Below, piece by piece: positions 1-9,469 of a stretch of 64,000 nucleotides of DNA. The notes under the pieces are model-generated. The model saw only the letters and a program-made list of their open reading frames with translations. It was not told where the DNA came from and made no database searches. The DNA comes from Actinomycetota bacterium (GTDB lineage: Bacteria > Actinomycetota > Actinomycetes > Actinomycetales > Dermatophilaceae): assembly GCA_020161845.1 (NCBI GenBank), contig JAIUNK010000010.1:1-64000 (forward strand). The letters run 5' to 3'. Position 1 is the first letter of the stretch. Every line of letters begins with the position of its first letter. Made by a program: the position numbers and the translations under genes.

Positions 1-734
1 GCAAGCACCAGGTTGACCGTGTCGATGGCGCGCTGCTCGACGAAGGACACGAACGCCTCGGGCCGCCCAGCATCGGCGGCCGACAGTGCATCGAGATAGG
101 CGGGGGTCTGGTCGGCGAAGATCACCAACGGGATGCCGGGACGGCGGTACAGGAATACCGAGGCCAGCGCCCGCGCCACCCGCCCGTTCCCGTCCGCGAA
201 CGGGTGAACGCACACGAAGGCGTAGTGCGCATAGGCGGCTTGCACGACCGGGTGTGCAGCGGCGAACGCGTCGGACCCCAGCTCCGACACCAGGCGCGCC
301 ATCTCGGCGGGCGTGTCCTCGACGTACACGGTGTAGCTCTCCTGGGAGGCGCACAACACCTCGTGCAGTTGCCGGATCCAGGACTGCGTGATCGGAACCC
401 GCCCGGTGACGGCATCGAGCACGAACTCGTAGCCCGCGAGTGCGTCCCGGATGTGATGCTCGGCCTCAGGGTGGGCGGCGAGCGTCGCCTCCCAGTTGAC
501 CGACCTCTGCGCGATGGTGCGGGTGAATCCGCGGTTAGTCGTGTACAGGCCTTCGATGGCGCCCGTGTCGATCGCGGCGTACCGCGTCGCCACCTCGGTC
601 GCCCGGGCGGCCGCGGCGTCGCCGTACTCCCGCCGAGCCGACTCCAGCTGCGCGGCGAACTCGTCGACCAGCGAACCGTCGAACGAACCCACCCAGTCCG
701 CGAGGGCCGGGAAGGGGACGTACGCCGCCCTCAT
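1..734 (-). CDS. Fic/DOC family protein (C-terminus beyond left edge)
   Basis: Fic enzymes transfer AMP or another phosphate-containing group from a nucleotide to target hydroxyls. The translated minus strand reads MRAAYVPFPALADW at the start and carries the Fic signature HPFADGNGR, with the catalytic His, the phosphate-binding GNGR and the Asp in place. About 244 residues are visible and the end is cut off by the window. The ATG at 734 lies 7 bases after the proS stop, so it is probably co-transcribed with proS; an in-frame TTG slightly upstream, inside proS, is an alternative start. The stretch between YTVYV and DTPAEM, which in similar actinobacterial Fic proteins holds the flap-containing segment, is very short here. 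The target is unknown. Confidence 0.88.
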   Translation of the reverse strand, partial: MRAAYVPFPALADWVGSFDGSLVDEFAAQLESARREYGDAAAARATEVATRYAAIDTGAIEGLYTTNRGFTRTIAQRSVNWEATLAAHPEAEHHIRDALAGYEFVLDAVTGRVPITQSWIRQLHEVLCASQESYTVYVEDTPAEMARLVSELGSDAFAAAHPVVQAAYAHYAFVCVHPFADGNGRVARALASVFLYRRPGIPLVIFADQTPAYLDALSAADAGRPEAFVSFVEQRAIDTVNLVL

Positions 735-741
735 CGCGGAC

Positions 742-2532
742 TCAGCCGCCGCGAACTTCTGCAAGCACCTCGTTCACCAGCGCATCGACGGCGACCTCGC
801 GGCGCTGCCCGGAGCGGCGGTCCTTGATCTCGGCCACCGGCGGGTTCGCCTCCAGACCCTTGCCGACCACCACGATCGTCGGCACGCCAATCAGCTCCGC
901 GTCCTTGAACTTCACGCCAGGACTGACCTTGACCCGGTCGTCGAACAGCACGTCGAGCCCCTGCGCGGCCATCGCCGCGACCAGCTCGCCGGCCTTCTCG
1001 AACACCGCCGCGTCCTTGCCGGTGGCCACGACGTGCACGTCCGCCGGTGCCAGCGCCCGCGGCCAGCACAGGCCCAGCTCGTCCAGGGTCCCCTCGGCCA
1101 CCGCGGCCACGGCCCGGGACACCCCGATCCCGTACGACCCCATCGTCACCGTGACCAACTTGCCGTGCTCGTCGAGCACCTTGAGACCGAGCGCGTCGGC
1201 GTACTTGCGGCCGAGCTGGAAGATGTGACCCATTTCGATGCCGCGTGCCGTGCGCAACTCCCCCGCGCCGTCCGGGCTCGGGTCGCCGTCGCGCACCTCG
1301 GCGGCCTGGATGATGCCGTCGGCAGAGAAGTCGCGGCCGTGCACCAGATTGACGACGTGCACGCCGGGCGTGTTCGCGCCGGTCGCCCACGCCGAGCCCT
1401 CGGCGACCGAGGGGTCCAGCAGGTAGCGGACGCGCCGCGGGTCCTCCTGCGCCAGCCCCGAGTTGGGGCCCAGCGCCGCCGGGCCGATGTAGCCGCGGAC
1501 CAGCCCCGGCCAGGCCGCGAAGTCCGCCTCGGTGAAGTCGTCGAGTTCCTCGGGCGCGACCTGCGCCTCCAGCCGCTTCTCGTCCACCTGCCGGTCCCCG
1601 GGCAGGCCCACCACCAACGGCGTACGGGTTCCGTCCCCCGCCTTCAGCATCAGCACGACGTTCTTCAGGGTGTCCGCGGCGGTCCACGGCCGGCCGTCGT
1701 GGCGGGGATGCCGCTCGTTGAGCACCGCCACGAGCGTGTCGATCGTCGGGGTGTCGGGGGTGTCGACCTCGACCGCGGCCGGAGTCGCCGCGACGACCTC
1801 GGCCTCGACCGGCGGCGCCTGCGGGACGACGACGGCCTCGACGTTCGCCGCATAACCGCTGGCGTCGCAGCGCACGAAGGTGTCCTCGCCGTTGGGGTCG
1901 ATGGCGAGGAACTCCTCGCTGGCCGAGCCGCCCATCGCCCCGGACATGGCCTGGACGATCACGTAGTCGAAGCCGAGCCGGTCGAAGATGCGGATATAGG
2001 CCGCGCGGTGCGCGTCATAGCTGGCCTGCAGCCCGGCGTCGGAGACGTCGAAGCTGTAGGAGTCCTTCATCACGAACTCCCGGCCCCGCAGCAGCCCGGC
2101 CCGCGGACGCGCCTCGTCCCGGTATTTCGTCTGGATCTGGTAGAGCGCCAGCGGCAGGTCCTTGTAGGAGGAATACAGGTCCTTGACGGCGAGGGTGAAC
2201 ATCTCCTCGTGGGTCGGGCCCAGCAACATGTCGGCGTGCTTGCGGTCGGTCAGCCGGAACAGGTTGTCGCCGTAGTCGGTCCAGCGGCCGGTCGCCTCAT
2301 ACGGCTCACGGGGCAGCAGCGCGGGGAACAGCAACTCCTGGGCCCCGATCGCGTCCATCTCCTCGCGGACGACGACCTCGACCTTGCGCAGGACGCGCAG
2401 CCCCAGCGGCAGCCAGGAATAGACGCCGGGGGCCGCGCGGCGGATGTAACCGGCCCGGACCAGCAGGCGGTGCCCGGGCAGCTCGGCGTCGGCCGGGTCC
2501 TCGCGCAGGGTCCGCAGGAACAGGCTGGACAT
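742..2532 (-). CDS. proS: Prolyl-tRNA synthetase, bacterial type
   Basis: Class IIa aminoacyl-tRNA synthetase charging tRNA-Pro in the cytoplasm. The 596-residue product has the N-terminal class II core ([19 protein letters not shown]; motif 2 around [10 protein letters not shown]), a central insertion of roughly 180 residues as in the bacterial ProRS editing domain, motif 3 ([14 protein letters not shown]) and the anticodon-binding domain. The start was set at the ATG for [12 protein letters not shown]; upstream in-frame codons read as low-quality sequence and lack family similarity. The Fic gene follows within a few bases. No T-box-like leader was seen in the 133 bases upstream. Confidence 0.98.
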   Translation of the reverse strand: MSSLFLRTLREDPADAELPGHRLLVRAGYIRRAAPGVYSWLPLGLRVLRKVEVVVREEMDAIGAQELLFPALLPREPYEATGRWTDYGDNLFRLTDRKHADMLLGPTHEEMFTLAVKDLYSSYKDLPLALYQIQTKYRDEARPRAGLLRGREFVMKDSYSFDVSDAGLQASYDAHRAAYIRIFDRLGFDYVIVQAMSGAMGGSASEEFLAIDPNGEDTFVRCDASGYAANVEAVVVPQAPPVEAEVVAATPAAVEVDTPDTPTIDTLVAVLNERHPRHDGRPWTAADTLKNVVLMLKAGDGTRTPLVVGLPGDRQVDEKRLEAQVAPEELDDFTEADFAAWPGLVRGYIGPAALGPNSGLAQEDPRRVRYLLDPSVAEGSAWATGANTPGVHVVNLVHGRDFSADGIIQAAEVRDGDPSPDGAGELRTARGIEMGHIFQLGRKYADALGLKVLDEHGKLVTVTMGSYGIGVSRAVAAVAEGTLDELGLCWPRALAPADVHVVATGKDAAVFEKAGELVAAMAAQGLDVLFDDRVKVSPGVKFKDAELIGVPTIVVVGKGLEANPPVAEIKDRRSGQRREVAVDALVNEVLAEVRGG

Positions 2533-2572
2533 GCGCAGGACGGTCACCGGTTCTCCTCGAAGGTCGCGCGTC

Positions 2573-2590
2573 GCACGCCGTACGTCGTGC
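2573..2590. repeat. Copy of dispersed CGTACG-centred near-palindrome
   Basis: GCACGCCGTACGTCGTGC lies between proS and the next gene. It is one of a family of intergenic near-palindromes centred on CGTACG that recurs across this window (about 22199-22280, 26067, 27616, 29794, 31112, 43287, 54017, 61472). Function is not known. Confidence 0.5.
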
Positions 2591-2665
2591 TCGGGTGCCC
2601 GCACAGGATATCGGCCCACCTGGCACCCGCCGTACCGGCTATTTCATCCCCCGCGGCCCCCGCCG

Positions 2666-3100
2666 TCAGCGAGCCAGTGACTCGATCGCGGCGCCCAGCC
2701 GAGGCAGCGACTCGGCGACCTGGGAGCGGGCCTTGGGCCGCAACGCCGCGTAGATCTTGGCCAGCGCCGCGTGGTTCGGGTTCTGCAGGCGCGCGTCGGT
2801 CACGCCGAGCAGGGCATCGGACACCGGCTCGCTGTGCCCCTGCAGGTAGGCGCCGAAGGGCTGCTCACCGCGCTGCTGCCAGTACGGGTCGAGACGCTCG
2901 GCGAACTCCGGCAGCATCTTGTCGATCGCGTGCGGGACCAGGTCGGGGCGCATCTTGGCCGCCGCCGCGAAGCCCGCCTTGAGGGCCATTCCCCCGACGC
3001 CGGACTTGCGGCGGACCTCGTCCTCGACGACGTCGGCGAGGGCCCGCACCGCGGCGGGTCGGCCCACGGAGCTGGTCAGGATCTCGGGCAAGGTGGACAC
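2666..3100 (-). CDS. Conserved actinobacterial protein, DUF6918-like
   Basis: A 144-residue, mostly helical soluble protein with no signal peptide or membrane segment. The sequence (STLPEILTSS near the start, then DEVRRKSGVGG, WQQRGEQPFGAYL, DALLGVTDAR and SLPRLGAAIE) matches my memory of a small family restricted to actinobacteria, which I believe is DUF6918. No enzymatic motif is visible. The GTG start at 3100 has an AAAGG ribosome-binding site six bases upstream. It sits between proS and a divergent serine hydrolase; no function can be assigned. Confidence 0.8.
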   Translation of the reverse strand: MSTLPEILTSSVGRPAAVRALADVVEDEVRRKSGVGGMALKAGFAAAAKMRPDLVPHAIDKMLPEFAERLDPYWQQRGEQPFGAYLQGHSEPVSDALLGVTDARLQNPNHAALAKIYAALRPKARSQVAESLPRLGAAIESLAR

Positions 3101-3266
3101 GGCGGACCTTTCGAACGGGAGCGACACGGGCGAGGGCGGTTCGGCCAGGGCCCACCGCGCCCCCAAGATTATCGACACCCGCGGCCCGCACGACGCGCTC
3201 CGCTCTGCGATGTCGGTGCCCGATGGCAGGCTGGAACCGCGAACCGTCGAGGAGAGGACGCAGGAC

Positions 3267-4409
3267 ATGTCGGGGGACGTGCGGACAATGCTGGAGCGCG
3301 CCGTCGCGGACCGGGTGATGCCGGGCGCGGTGGCGCTGGTGGACCGGGGCGGGGCGGTGGACCGGTACGCCGTGGGCTCGTGGGCGCCGGGCGGCCCACC
3401 GGCTGATGACACGGCCATCGTCCGGATCCAGTCGATGACCAAGCCGATCACGGCGGCGGCGACCTTGCGGCTCGTGCAGGCCGGCCGCCTTGCGCTGGAC
3501 GATCCCGTGCAGCGGTGGCTGCCCGAGCTCGCCGACCGACAGGTGCTGCGCGGCTATGACGCCGACCTGGACGACGTCGTGCCCGCGGATCGGCCGATCC
3601 AGGTCCGCGACCTGCTGGTCTGTGGGTCGGGCTATGGCATGGACGCGAGCGGGGCGACCCCGTACGCGCAGGCGTTGCGGGCTGCCGGGGTCGAGGCGGG
3701 GCCCGACCCGGTGACGATCGACGCCGCGGACTGGCTGGGGCGGCTGGCCGGGCTGCCGCTGGCCCACCAGCCGGGTCGCGGCTTCCGCTACCACCACTCG
3801 TTCGCGATCCTGGGGATCCTGCTGAGCCGGGTCGTGGGCATGCGGCTGCAGGAGCACCTGGCGGCCGACGTCTTCGGCCCGCTGGGGATGGTGGACACCG
3901 GCTTCTGGGTGCCGACCGAGCAGGCCCACCGGCTGCCGCCCGCCTATCGGCACGGCGACGACGACGGACTGGTCGAGACCGAGCCGGCCGCGGGCGGCGG
4001 GATCTGGGTCGGCGAGCCCGCGATCGACGTCGCCCACAACGAGCTGGTCTCGACCCTGGCCGACGTGCACCGGTTCGCGGTCATGCTGCGCGACGGCGGG
4101 CGACGTCCCGACGGTACGCCGTGGCTGTCGCAGGATTCGGTGCGCGCGATGACCAGCGACCAGGTGGCGCCCGAGGCGAAGACCCCCGAGAGCTTCTTTC
4201 CCGGATTCTGGGCGGGCACCGGCTGGGGATACGGGGTGTGCGTGCGGACCGAGCCCCCGCACGAGGGGCGATTCGGCTGGTCGGGCGGCCAGGGCACCGA
4301 CTTCTTCGTGGACCCCCAGACCGGGACGATCGCGATCCTGCTGTCCCAGGTGGAACTGGGCAGACCGATGTGGGAGCTCATCAACGCTTTTCAGGAGGCA
4401 GCATCATGA
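3267..4409 (+). CDS. Serine hydrolase, beta-lactamase/PBP class C family
   Basis: A 380-residue protein of the serine beta-lactamase-like superfamily (esterases, D-aminopeptidases, carboxypeptidases). The catalytic SxxK tetrad is SMTK at residues 56-59, within IQSMTKPITAAATL. A YHHS in FRYHHSFAILG occupies the place of the class C Tyr-x-Asn, and a glycine-rich GWSGGQGTDFF lies near the C-terminus at the KTG-equivalent position. There is no signal peptide, so it is probably cytoplasmic and more likely an esterase or peptidase than a resistance enzyme. The ATG at 3267 was chosen for its GGAGAGG upstream. Its stop overlaps the ATG of the AAA ATPase (ATGA), implying translational coupling. Confidence 0.9.
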   Translation: MSGDVRTMLERAVADRVMPGAVALVDRGGAVDRYAVGSWAPGGPPADDTAIVRIQSMTKPITAAATLRLVQAGRLALDDPVQRWLPELADRQVLRGYDADLDDVVPADRPIQVRDLLVCGSGYGMDASGATPYAQALRAAGVEAGPDPVTIDAADWLGRLAGLPLAHQPGRGFRYHHSFAILGILLSRVVGMRLQEHLAADVFGPLGMVDTGFWVPTEQAHRLPPAYRHGDDDGLVETEPAAGGGIWVGEPAIDVAHNELVSTLADVHRFAVMLRDGGRRPDGTPWLSQDSVRAMTSDQVAPEAKTPESFFPGFWAGTGWGYGVCVRTEPPHEGRFGWSGGQGTDFFVDPQTGTIAILLSQVELGRPMWELINAFQEAAS

Positions 4410-5914
4410 CCAGCCGCGACGCCGTACCGCGGGCCATCGGTCCCGACACCGCGAGTCCCGACACCGCGGGTCCCGACACCGCGGGTCCCGACACCGCGAC
4501 CCGGCTGCTGCAAGGACTGCGCGAGCTGCTCGACGTGGTTCAGCAGCTGCCGGCGGCGCACGGCGGCCCCACCCTGGCCGCCGTCCTGGGCGAACACCTG
4601 GGCACGAACGCGGCCGAACTTGCCGTGACCCGCGAGGAGGTGCCCGGGCACCGCTTCGTGGACATCGACATCGCCCTGGCCGCGCTGGCCGACCGGGACC
4701 CGCAGGCGCGGGTCGTCGGCGTCGGCGGTGGGGACAGGCGCTACCACCACTCCCTCGGCGACCTCGTCGCGCGATCGCTGTTCGGCAGCTCCGGCGTGCC
4801 GATCGGCCAGGTCGACTACCAGAACCTCGCCGTCGGGCCGGACCAGGAGCGCGCGGTGGTCGCCTTCGGCGTGCGGCTGTTCCGGTACGACGACAGCCCG
4901 GTGGCCGTGCTGCAGCGCCGGGCCAGCCCGCGGTACGGACAGAACATGGGCGCGGTCGAGGTCATCGCCGCCGATCCCGCGGTCGTCGCGCCGCTGCTGG
5001 ACGAACTGCGCCGGCTGGCCCTGGACCTCAGCGTGGTGCGCGGCCAGATCGTGGGCCTGACCGCCTCGGGCTTCGAACCCTCCGTAGAGGGGCTGACCTT
5101 CCACGAACGGCCCGACCTGACCAGCGCCGACGTGATCCTGCCCGAGGGCACGCTGGACCGGGTCGCCGATCACGTGATCGGCGTGGCGGAGCGCAGCGCG
5201 GCCCTGCGGGGATACGGCCAGCACCTCAAGCGGGGGGTGCTGCTCTACGGTCCGCCCGGCACCGGCAAGACCCACACCGTGCGCTACCTGCTCGGCGCCA
5301 CCCCGCGGCACACCGTGGTGCTGCTGGCGGGGATGAGCCTGCGGTTCGTCGGGTTCGCCACCCAGCTGGCCCGGGCTTTGCAGCCGGCCATCGTGGTGCT
5401 CGAGGACTGCGACCTGGTCGCCGAGGACCGCGGGATGCACCCGGGCGCCAAGCCGCTGCTGTTCGAGGTGCTCGACGCGATGGACGGCCTGGCCGCCGAC
5501 GCGGACGTGACCTTCCTGCTGACCACCAACCGGGTGGAAGCCTTGGAACGGGCGCTGAGTCAGCGCCCGGGCCGGGTTGATCTCGCCGTGGAGATCCCGC
5601 TGCCGGACCTCGATGGACGGCGCCGCCTGCTCGACCTGTACGCCCCGCCAGGGGCCTTCTCCGCGGCCGTGGTGGACGACGTCGCGCGGCGTACCGAGGG
5701 GACGCCGGCCGCCTTCGCGAAGGAACTCGTGCGCCGGTCGGTGCTCGCGGCGACGTTGACCGGTGCGGAACCGGGCGATGCCCACCTGGCCGAGGCCACC
5801 GAGCAGTTGCTGTCCGACGCCGAGGCGCTGTCGAGGCGGCTGCTGGGCACCGGCGCCGACCCCGGGCAGGGGGGCGCCGTAGCCGGCTGGTCCGGCTGCG
5901 CGCCAGGATTCTGA
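4406..5914 (+). CDS. AAA-family ATPase
   Basis: A 502-residue protein with one C-terminal AAA module: Walker A GPPGTGKT, Walker B IVVLEDCDLV, sensor 1 region FLLTTNR and an arginine-finger-like RPGRVD. The N-terminal 260 residues have no recognised domain and may bind substrate. The C-terminal ATPase resembles the AAA proteins of the cell-division-cycle-48/spastin type, which act as protein unfoldases. Residues about 12-32 are a low-complexity run of PDTAG repeats. It begins inside the stop of the serine hydrolase behind an AGGAGG, so the two are made together and may act together; the partner substrate is unknown. Confidence 0.9.
   Translation: MTSRDAVPRAIGPDTASPDTAGPDTAGPDTATRLLQGLRELLDVVQQLPAAHGGPTLAAVLGEHLGTNAAELAVTREEVPGHRFVDIDIALAALADRDPQARVVGVGGGDRRYHHSLGDLVARSLFGSSGVPIGQVDYQNLAVGPDQERAVVAFGVRLFRYDDSPVAVLQRRASPRYGQNMGAVEVIAADPAVVAPLLDELRRLALDLSVVRGQIVGLTASGFEPSVEGLTFHERPDLTSADVILPEGTLDRVADHVIGVAERSAALRGYGQHLKRGVLLYGPPGTGKTHTVRYLLGATPRHTVVLLAGMSLRFVGFATQLARALQPAIVVLEDCDLVAEDRGMHPGAKPLLFEVLDAMDGLAADADVTFLLTTNRVEALERALSQRPGRVDLAVEIPLPDLDGRRRLLDLYAPPGAFSAAVVDDVARRTEGTPAAFAKELVRRSVLAATLTGAEPGDAHLAEATEQLLSDAEALSRRLLGTGADPGQGGAVAGWSGCAPGF
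4441..4500 (+). repeat. 15-bp in-frame tandem repeat, four units
   Basis: Four consecutive 15-base units of the form TCCCGACACCGCGNN encode the PDTAG/PDTAS repeats near the N-terminus of the AAA ATPase. Because the unit length is a multiple of three, copy-number change would keep the frame. Confidence 0.9.
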
Positions 5915-5918
5915 GCGG

Positions 5919-5942
5919 ACCCCCTGCCGCGCCCAGCGGGGT
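5919..5942. terminator. Possible bidirectional terminator
   Basis: An imperfect hairpin (ACCCCCTG pairing with CAGCGGGGT, loop of about 7) lies in the 32-base gap between the convergent AAA ATPase and GNAT genes. There is no T-tract. Confidence 0.4.
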
Positions 5943-5946
5943 TGGC

Positions 5947-6792
5947 TCAGAACAGGATGGTCGCGAACAGGCCGACCTCGGTGAAGCCGACCCGTCGATA
6001 GGTGCGCAGCGCCGCGGTGTTGTAGTCGTTGACGTAGAGGCTGACCCAGTCGACCTCGCGGCGGGCCAGTTCGACGGCGCGCGCCATCGCCGGGGCGGCC
6101 AGTCCCTGGCCGCGATACGCCGGGTCCACCCAGACACCCTGAATCTGGCCGGCGCCGACCCCGACCGAGCCCAGGTCGGCCTTGAACAGGATGCGGCCCT
6201 CGTCGATGAGCACGTAGGCCCGCTGTCGCGCGATCAACCCGCGGACCCCATTGCGATAACCGATCTCGCTGCCGCGATCGCCGTACGGCGGGTAGCCGAT
6301 CTCCTCGGTGAACATGGCGGATGCCGCGGGCACCAGCTGATCCAGCTCGCCGGGTTCGGCCGCCCGGACCCGGAGGTCCGCCCGCACCCCGATCGCATCG
6401 TGGGGGCCGATGGCCAGCAGGGGCTGCCGGGCCCGCACTTCCAGCGGCCGACGCCAGACCTGCGAGAGGTCTTCCCAGAGCAGGGCCACCTGCAGCGCGG
6501 GCCCGAAGATCGAGGAGAACTGGTGTTGTTGCCGGCGCAACCGTTCGGCGAAGGCGCGCGCCGCATCCGGCCCGCACTCGACCGGGATGACATTCGCCGT
6601 CGCCCAGCACAGGGCCTCGAGTCGCCCGCCCCGATAGTGACCCAGCAACGAGCGAGACCGATCCAGGTCGACCTCGGCGATCCTGGCGGCCACATAGCAG
6701 TTCGCGAGCGGGTCCCGGGCGCACAGGTCGAGTGCCGCCGCCCGGTCGGCCTCGCCCACGGCCCGGACGCCGCGTCCGACGAATGGGTTCAC
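5947..6792 (-). CDS. GNAT acetyltransferase with N-terminal DUF4081-type domain
   Basis: A 281-residue protein. The N-terminal half (residues about 1-125) resembles the DUF4081 domain. The C-terminal half is a GNAT fold with the acetyl-CoA-binding loop in VDPAYRGQGLAAPAM and the terminal VSLYVNDYNTAALRTYRRVGF. It corresponds in place and architecture to the gene found beside ispG in mycobacteria (Rv2867c). Here too it lies 28 bases downstream of ispG on the same strand. The substrate is unknown. Confidence 0.92.
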   Translation of the reverse strand: MNPFVGRGVRAVGEADRAAALDLCARDPLANCYVAARIAEVDLDRSRSLLGHYRGGRLEALCWATANVIPVECGPDAARAFAERLRRQQHQFSSIFGPALQVALLWEDLSQVWRRPLEVRARQPLLAIGPHDAIGVRADLRVRAAEPGELDQLVPAASAMFTEEIGYPPYGDRGSEIGYRNGVRGLIARQRAYVLIDEGRILFKADLGSVGVGAGQIQGVWVDPAYRGQGLAAPAMARAVELARREVDWVSLYVNDYNTAALRTYRRVGFTEVGLFATILF

Positions 6793-6820
6793 GCTCGCCC
6801 CCGGGATCGCGGGGGGCGCG

Positions 6821-8014
6821 TCACCCGACCGTCACCGTGGGGCCGGTGGTGGCGCGGACACCGGCCTCGGCTCCCTCCGCAGGGCCCCCGGCCTCGCCGT
6901 CGACGCCCATCTCCTCGGCGAGGCGCATCGCCTCCTCGATGAGCGTCTCGACGATCTCGCTCTCGGGCACGGTCTTGACCACCTCACCGCGCACGAAGAT
7001 CTGGCCCTTGCCGTTGCCGGAGGCGACCCCGAGGTCGGCCTCGCGGGCCTCGCCCGGACCGTTCACGACGCACCCCATCACGGCGACCCGCAGCGGCACC
7101 GTCATGCCCTCCAGACCCGCGGTGACCTGCTCGGCGAGGGTGTAGACGTCGACTTGGGCGCGGCCGCAGCTCGGGCACGACACGATTTCCAGCTTGCGCG
7201 GCTTCAACCCGAGCGACTGCAGGATCTGGTTGCCGACCTTGACCTCCTCGACCGGCGGCGCCGACAGGGAGACCCGAATGGTGTCGCCGATCCCCTTGGC
7301 CAGCAGGTGCCCGAAGGCGATGGAGGACTTGATGGTGCCCTGGAACGCCGGCCCGGCCTCGGTGACGCCGAGGTGCAACGGCCAGTCGCCCTTGGCCGCG
7401 AGCAGTTCGTAGGCCCGGATCATCGTCACCACGTCGTGGTGCTTCACCGAGATCTTGAAGTCGTGGAAGTCGTGCTCCTCGAACAGCCCCGCCTCCCACA
7501 CCGCGGACTCGACCAGGGCTTGCGGCGTCGGCCCGCCGTATTTCGCGTAGAGCCGCTTGTCCAGGCTTCCCGCGTTGACGCCGATGCGCAGGGAGGTGCC
7601 GTGGTCCTTGGCCGCCTGCGCGATCTCCTTCACCTTGTCGTCGAATTCGCGGATGTTGCCGGGGTTGACCCGCACCGCCGCGCAGCCGGCCTCGATGGCC
7701 GCGAAGACGTACTTGGGCTGGAAGTGGATGTCGGCGATGACCGGGATCTGACTGTGCGTGGCGATCGCCGCGAGGGCGTCGGCGTCGTCCTGGCTCGGGC
7801 AGGCGACCCGCACGATGTCACAACCGGCGGCGGTCAACTCGGCGATCTGCTGCAGGGTGGCGTTCACATCCGACGTCAGCGTCGTGGTCATCGACTGCAC
7901 GGACACCGGTGCGTCGCCGCCCACCTCGACCGACCCGACGCGGATCTTGCGCGAGGGTCGACGGGGCGCCAGCGGCGTGGCCGGCGCGGTGGGCATACCC
8001 AGCTCAACAGTCAT
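6821..8014 (-). CDS. ispG: 4-hydroxy-3-methylbut-2-en-1-yl diphosphate synthase
   Basis: Penultimate step of the MEP isoprenoid pathway: reductive conversion of MEcPP to HMBPP by a [4Fe-4S] enzyme. The 397-residue protein has the TIM-barrel start ([22 protein letters not shown]), VRVNPGNI, and the cluster-binding cysteines in SCPSCGR and GCVVNGPGE. The ATG at 8014 gives a start (MTVELGMP) typical of actinobacterial IspG; the longer open frame upstream lies in antisense of rip1. dxr, from the same pathway, lies just upstream with rip1 in between, so this is probably one operon. Confidence 0.98.
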   Translation of the reverse strand: MTVELGMPTAPATPLAPRRPSRKIRVGSVEVGGDAPVSVQSMTTTLTSDVNATLQQIAELTAAGCDIVRVACPSQDDADALAAIATHSQIPVIADIHFQPKYVFAAIEAGCAAVRVNPGNIREFDDKVKEIAQAAKDHGTSLRIGVNAGSLDKRLYAKYGGPTPQALVESAVWEAGLFEEHDFHDFKISVKHHDVVTMIRAYELLAAKGDWPLHLGVTEAGPAFQGTIKSSIAFGHLLAKGIGDTIRVSLSAPPVEEVKVGNQILQSLGLKPRKLEIVSCPSCGRAQVDVYTLAEQVTAGLEGMTVPLRVAVMGCVVNGPGEAREADLGVASGNGKGQIFVRGEVVKTVPESEIVETLIEEAMRLAEEMGVDGEAGGPAEGAEAGVRATTGPTVTVG

Positions 8015-8091
8015 GCCGGTCAGTATTCCAGCGAAAACTGGCAGCGCGCTGGCCGGGGGCGGCGTTGATGATCCGTGCCCGGGCGGACCGC

Positions 8092-9453
8092 TCAGAGTCG
8101 GATGGGCTTGACCAGATCCGCGTAGATGAGCAGCACCGACATGCCGATCAGCAGCGTCGCGACGGCGTACGCGATCGGCAGCCCCTTGGCGACGTCCACG
8201 TATCCGGGGTCGGGAGCCCCGCGGACCCGGGCGACCGTACGCCGCAGCCCCTCCCACAAGGCCCCGGCGACGTGCCCTCCGTCGAGCGGCATGAGCGGGA
8301 TCAGGTTGAACACGAACAGCGCGATGTTGAGGCTGGCCAGCAGCATCAGCAGGATCACCGCCAGATCGCCCGGGCCGGCGAGCCGGACCCCCATGAAGGT
8401 CATCGTGCTCGCGGTGTCGCCGGCCACCCGGCCCACGCCGACCACCGACATCGGGCTGTCCACGGGCCGCTCCCCGGCCCCGAAGGCCGCCTGCCCGACC
8501 GCGACGATCTTCTCCGGGAGCCGCAGCACGACGCCGGCCGTCTGCGCGACGCCGTCGCCCACGATGGCCGGCACGGCGGTGATGCTCTGCCGCTGAAGCA
8601 CCGTGTTCTGGCCGGTCGAGGTGCCGATGTAGCCCGCGGTCGTCATGACGAAGGCACCGTCGGCGGCCCGCTGCGGCGTACCGTCCGGGGCCAGCTCGGG
8701 CACCTGGTTCGCGATCGGGGTGATGCTCAACGCAACCCGCTCGCCCCCGCGATCCACGACGATCGGGATGGTCTTGCCGGCGTTGGGACGCACCAGCCGC
8801 GAGACGTCGCTCGCCTGGCGCACCGGGGCGCCTGCGATCTCGACGATGACGTCCTCGGGTCGCAGTCCGGCGGCGGCGGCGGGCGACGGGCGGTCCGCGG
8901 CGGTGCAGGCACTGGCCTCGGTGCCGGTCGTCGTCACCGGCCGCACGCATTGGACCACCGTGCCGATGCGTGCCCCGTCGGCCTCCACCTGCCGGCCGTA
9001 CAGCGTGACGATGCCCGTGATGAGCAGCGTGGCGATCAGCAGATTCATGAGCGGTCCGCCGAGCATCACGGCCAGCTTGCGCGGGGTCGAGAGCCGGTAG
9101 AAGACGCGGTGCTGATCGGCCGGGCCGACCTCCTCCAGGGACTGGGTCCGCGCGTCGTCGATCATGGCCGACCAGCGTCCGGTGCTGGACCGGGGCACCG
9201 TGCCGGCGGGATCGCCCGGCTTGGGCGGGAACATCCCGATCATCTTGACGTAGCCGCCGAGCGGGATGGCCTTGATGCCGTATTCCGTCTCGCCGACCCG
9301 TCGCCGCCACAGCGTCGGCCCGAATCCGATCATGTACTGAGGGCACTTGACGCCGAACCGTTTGGCCGGGACGAGGTGGCCCACCTCGTGCAACGCGATG
9401 GACGCGCCGATGCCGAGGGCGATGACGAGCACCCCGAGGACATACATGAGCAC
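8092..9453 (-). CDS. rip1: Site-2 intramembrane zinc metalloprotease (Rip1/RseP family)
   Basis: Membrane protease of regulated intramembrane proteolysis; in mycobacteria Rip1 cleaves anti-sigma factors. The product has the zinc motif HEVGH in the first membrane helix ([16 protein letters not shown]), then a PDZ-like stretch ([16 protein letters not shown]), and the third zinc ligand motif in [12 protein letters not shown]. About four hydrophobic segments are visible. GTG at 9453 sits nine bases from AGGAAGGGG and is preferred over the ATG six bases later. The order dxr-rip1-ispG matches other actinobacteria. The ECF sigma factor near 52 kb could be a client, but nothing here shows that. Confidence 0.96.
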   Translation of the reverse strand: MLMYVLGVLVIALGIGASIALHEVGHLVPAKRFGVKCPQYMIGFGPTLWRRRVGETEYGIKAIPLGGYVKMIGMFPPKPGDPAGTVPRSSTGRWSAMIDDARTQSLEEVGPADQHRVFYRLSTPRKLAVMLGGPLMNLLIATLLITGIVTLYGRQVEADGARIGTVVQCVRPVTTTGTEASACTAADRPSPAAAAGLRPEDVIVEIAGAPVRQASDVSRLVRPNAGKTIPIVVDRGGERVALSITPIANQVPELAPDGTPQRAADGAFVMTTAGYIGTSTGQNTVLQRQSITAVPAIVGDGVAQTAGVVLRLPEKIVAVGQAAFGAGERPVDSPMSVVGVGRVAGDTASTMTFMGVRLAGPGDLAVILLMLLASLNIALFVFNLIPLMPLDGGHVAGALWEGLRRTVARVRGAPDPGYVDVAKGLPIAYAVATLLIGMSVLLIYADLVKPIRL

Positions 9454-9469
9454 GGGCGATGGCCCCTTC

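Noticed and set aside
2533-2665. T-box riboswitch upstream of proS
   Set aside because: No specifier-loop or T-box consensus sequence is visible in the 133-base gap.
496-2982. 828-codon plus-strand open frame
   Set aside because: It lies antisense to proS and the DUF6918-like gene; the GC-rich codon bias of the real genes keeps the opposite frame open. The same applies to other long antisense frames, for example over ispG/rip1, phaC and ffh.
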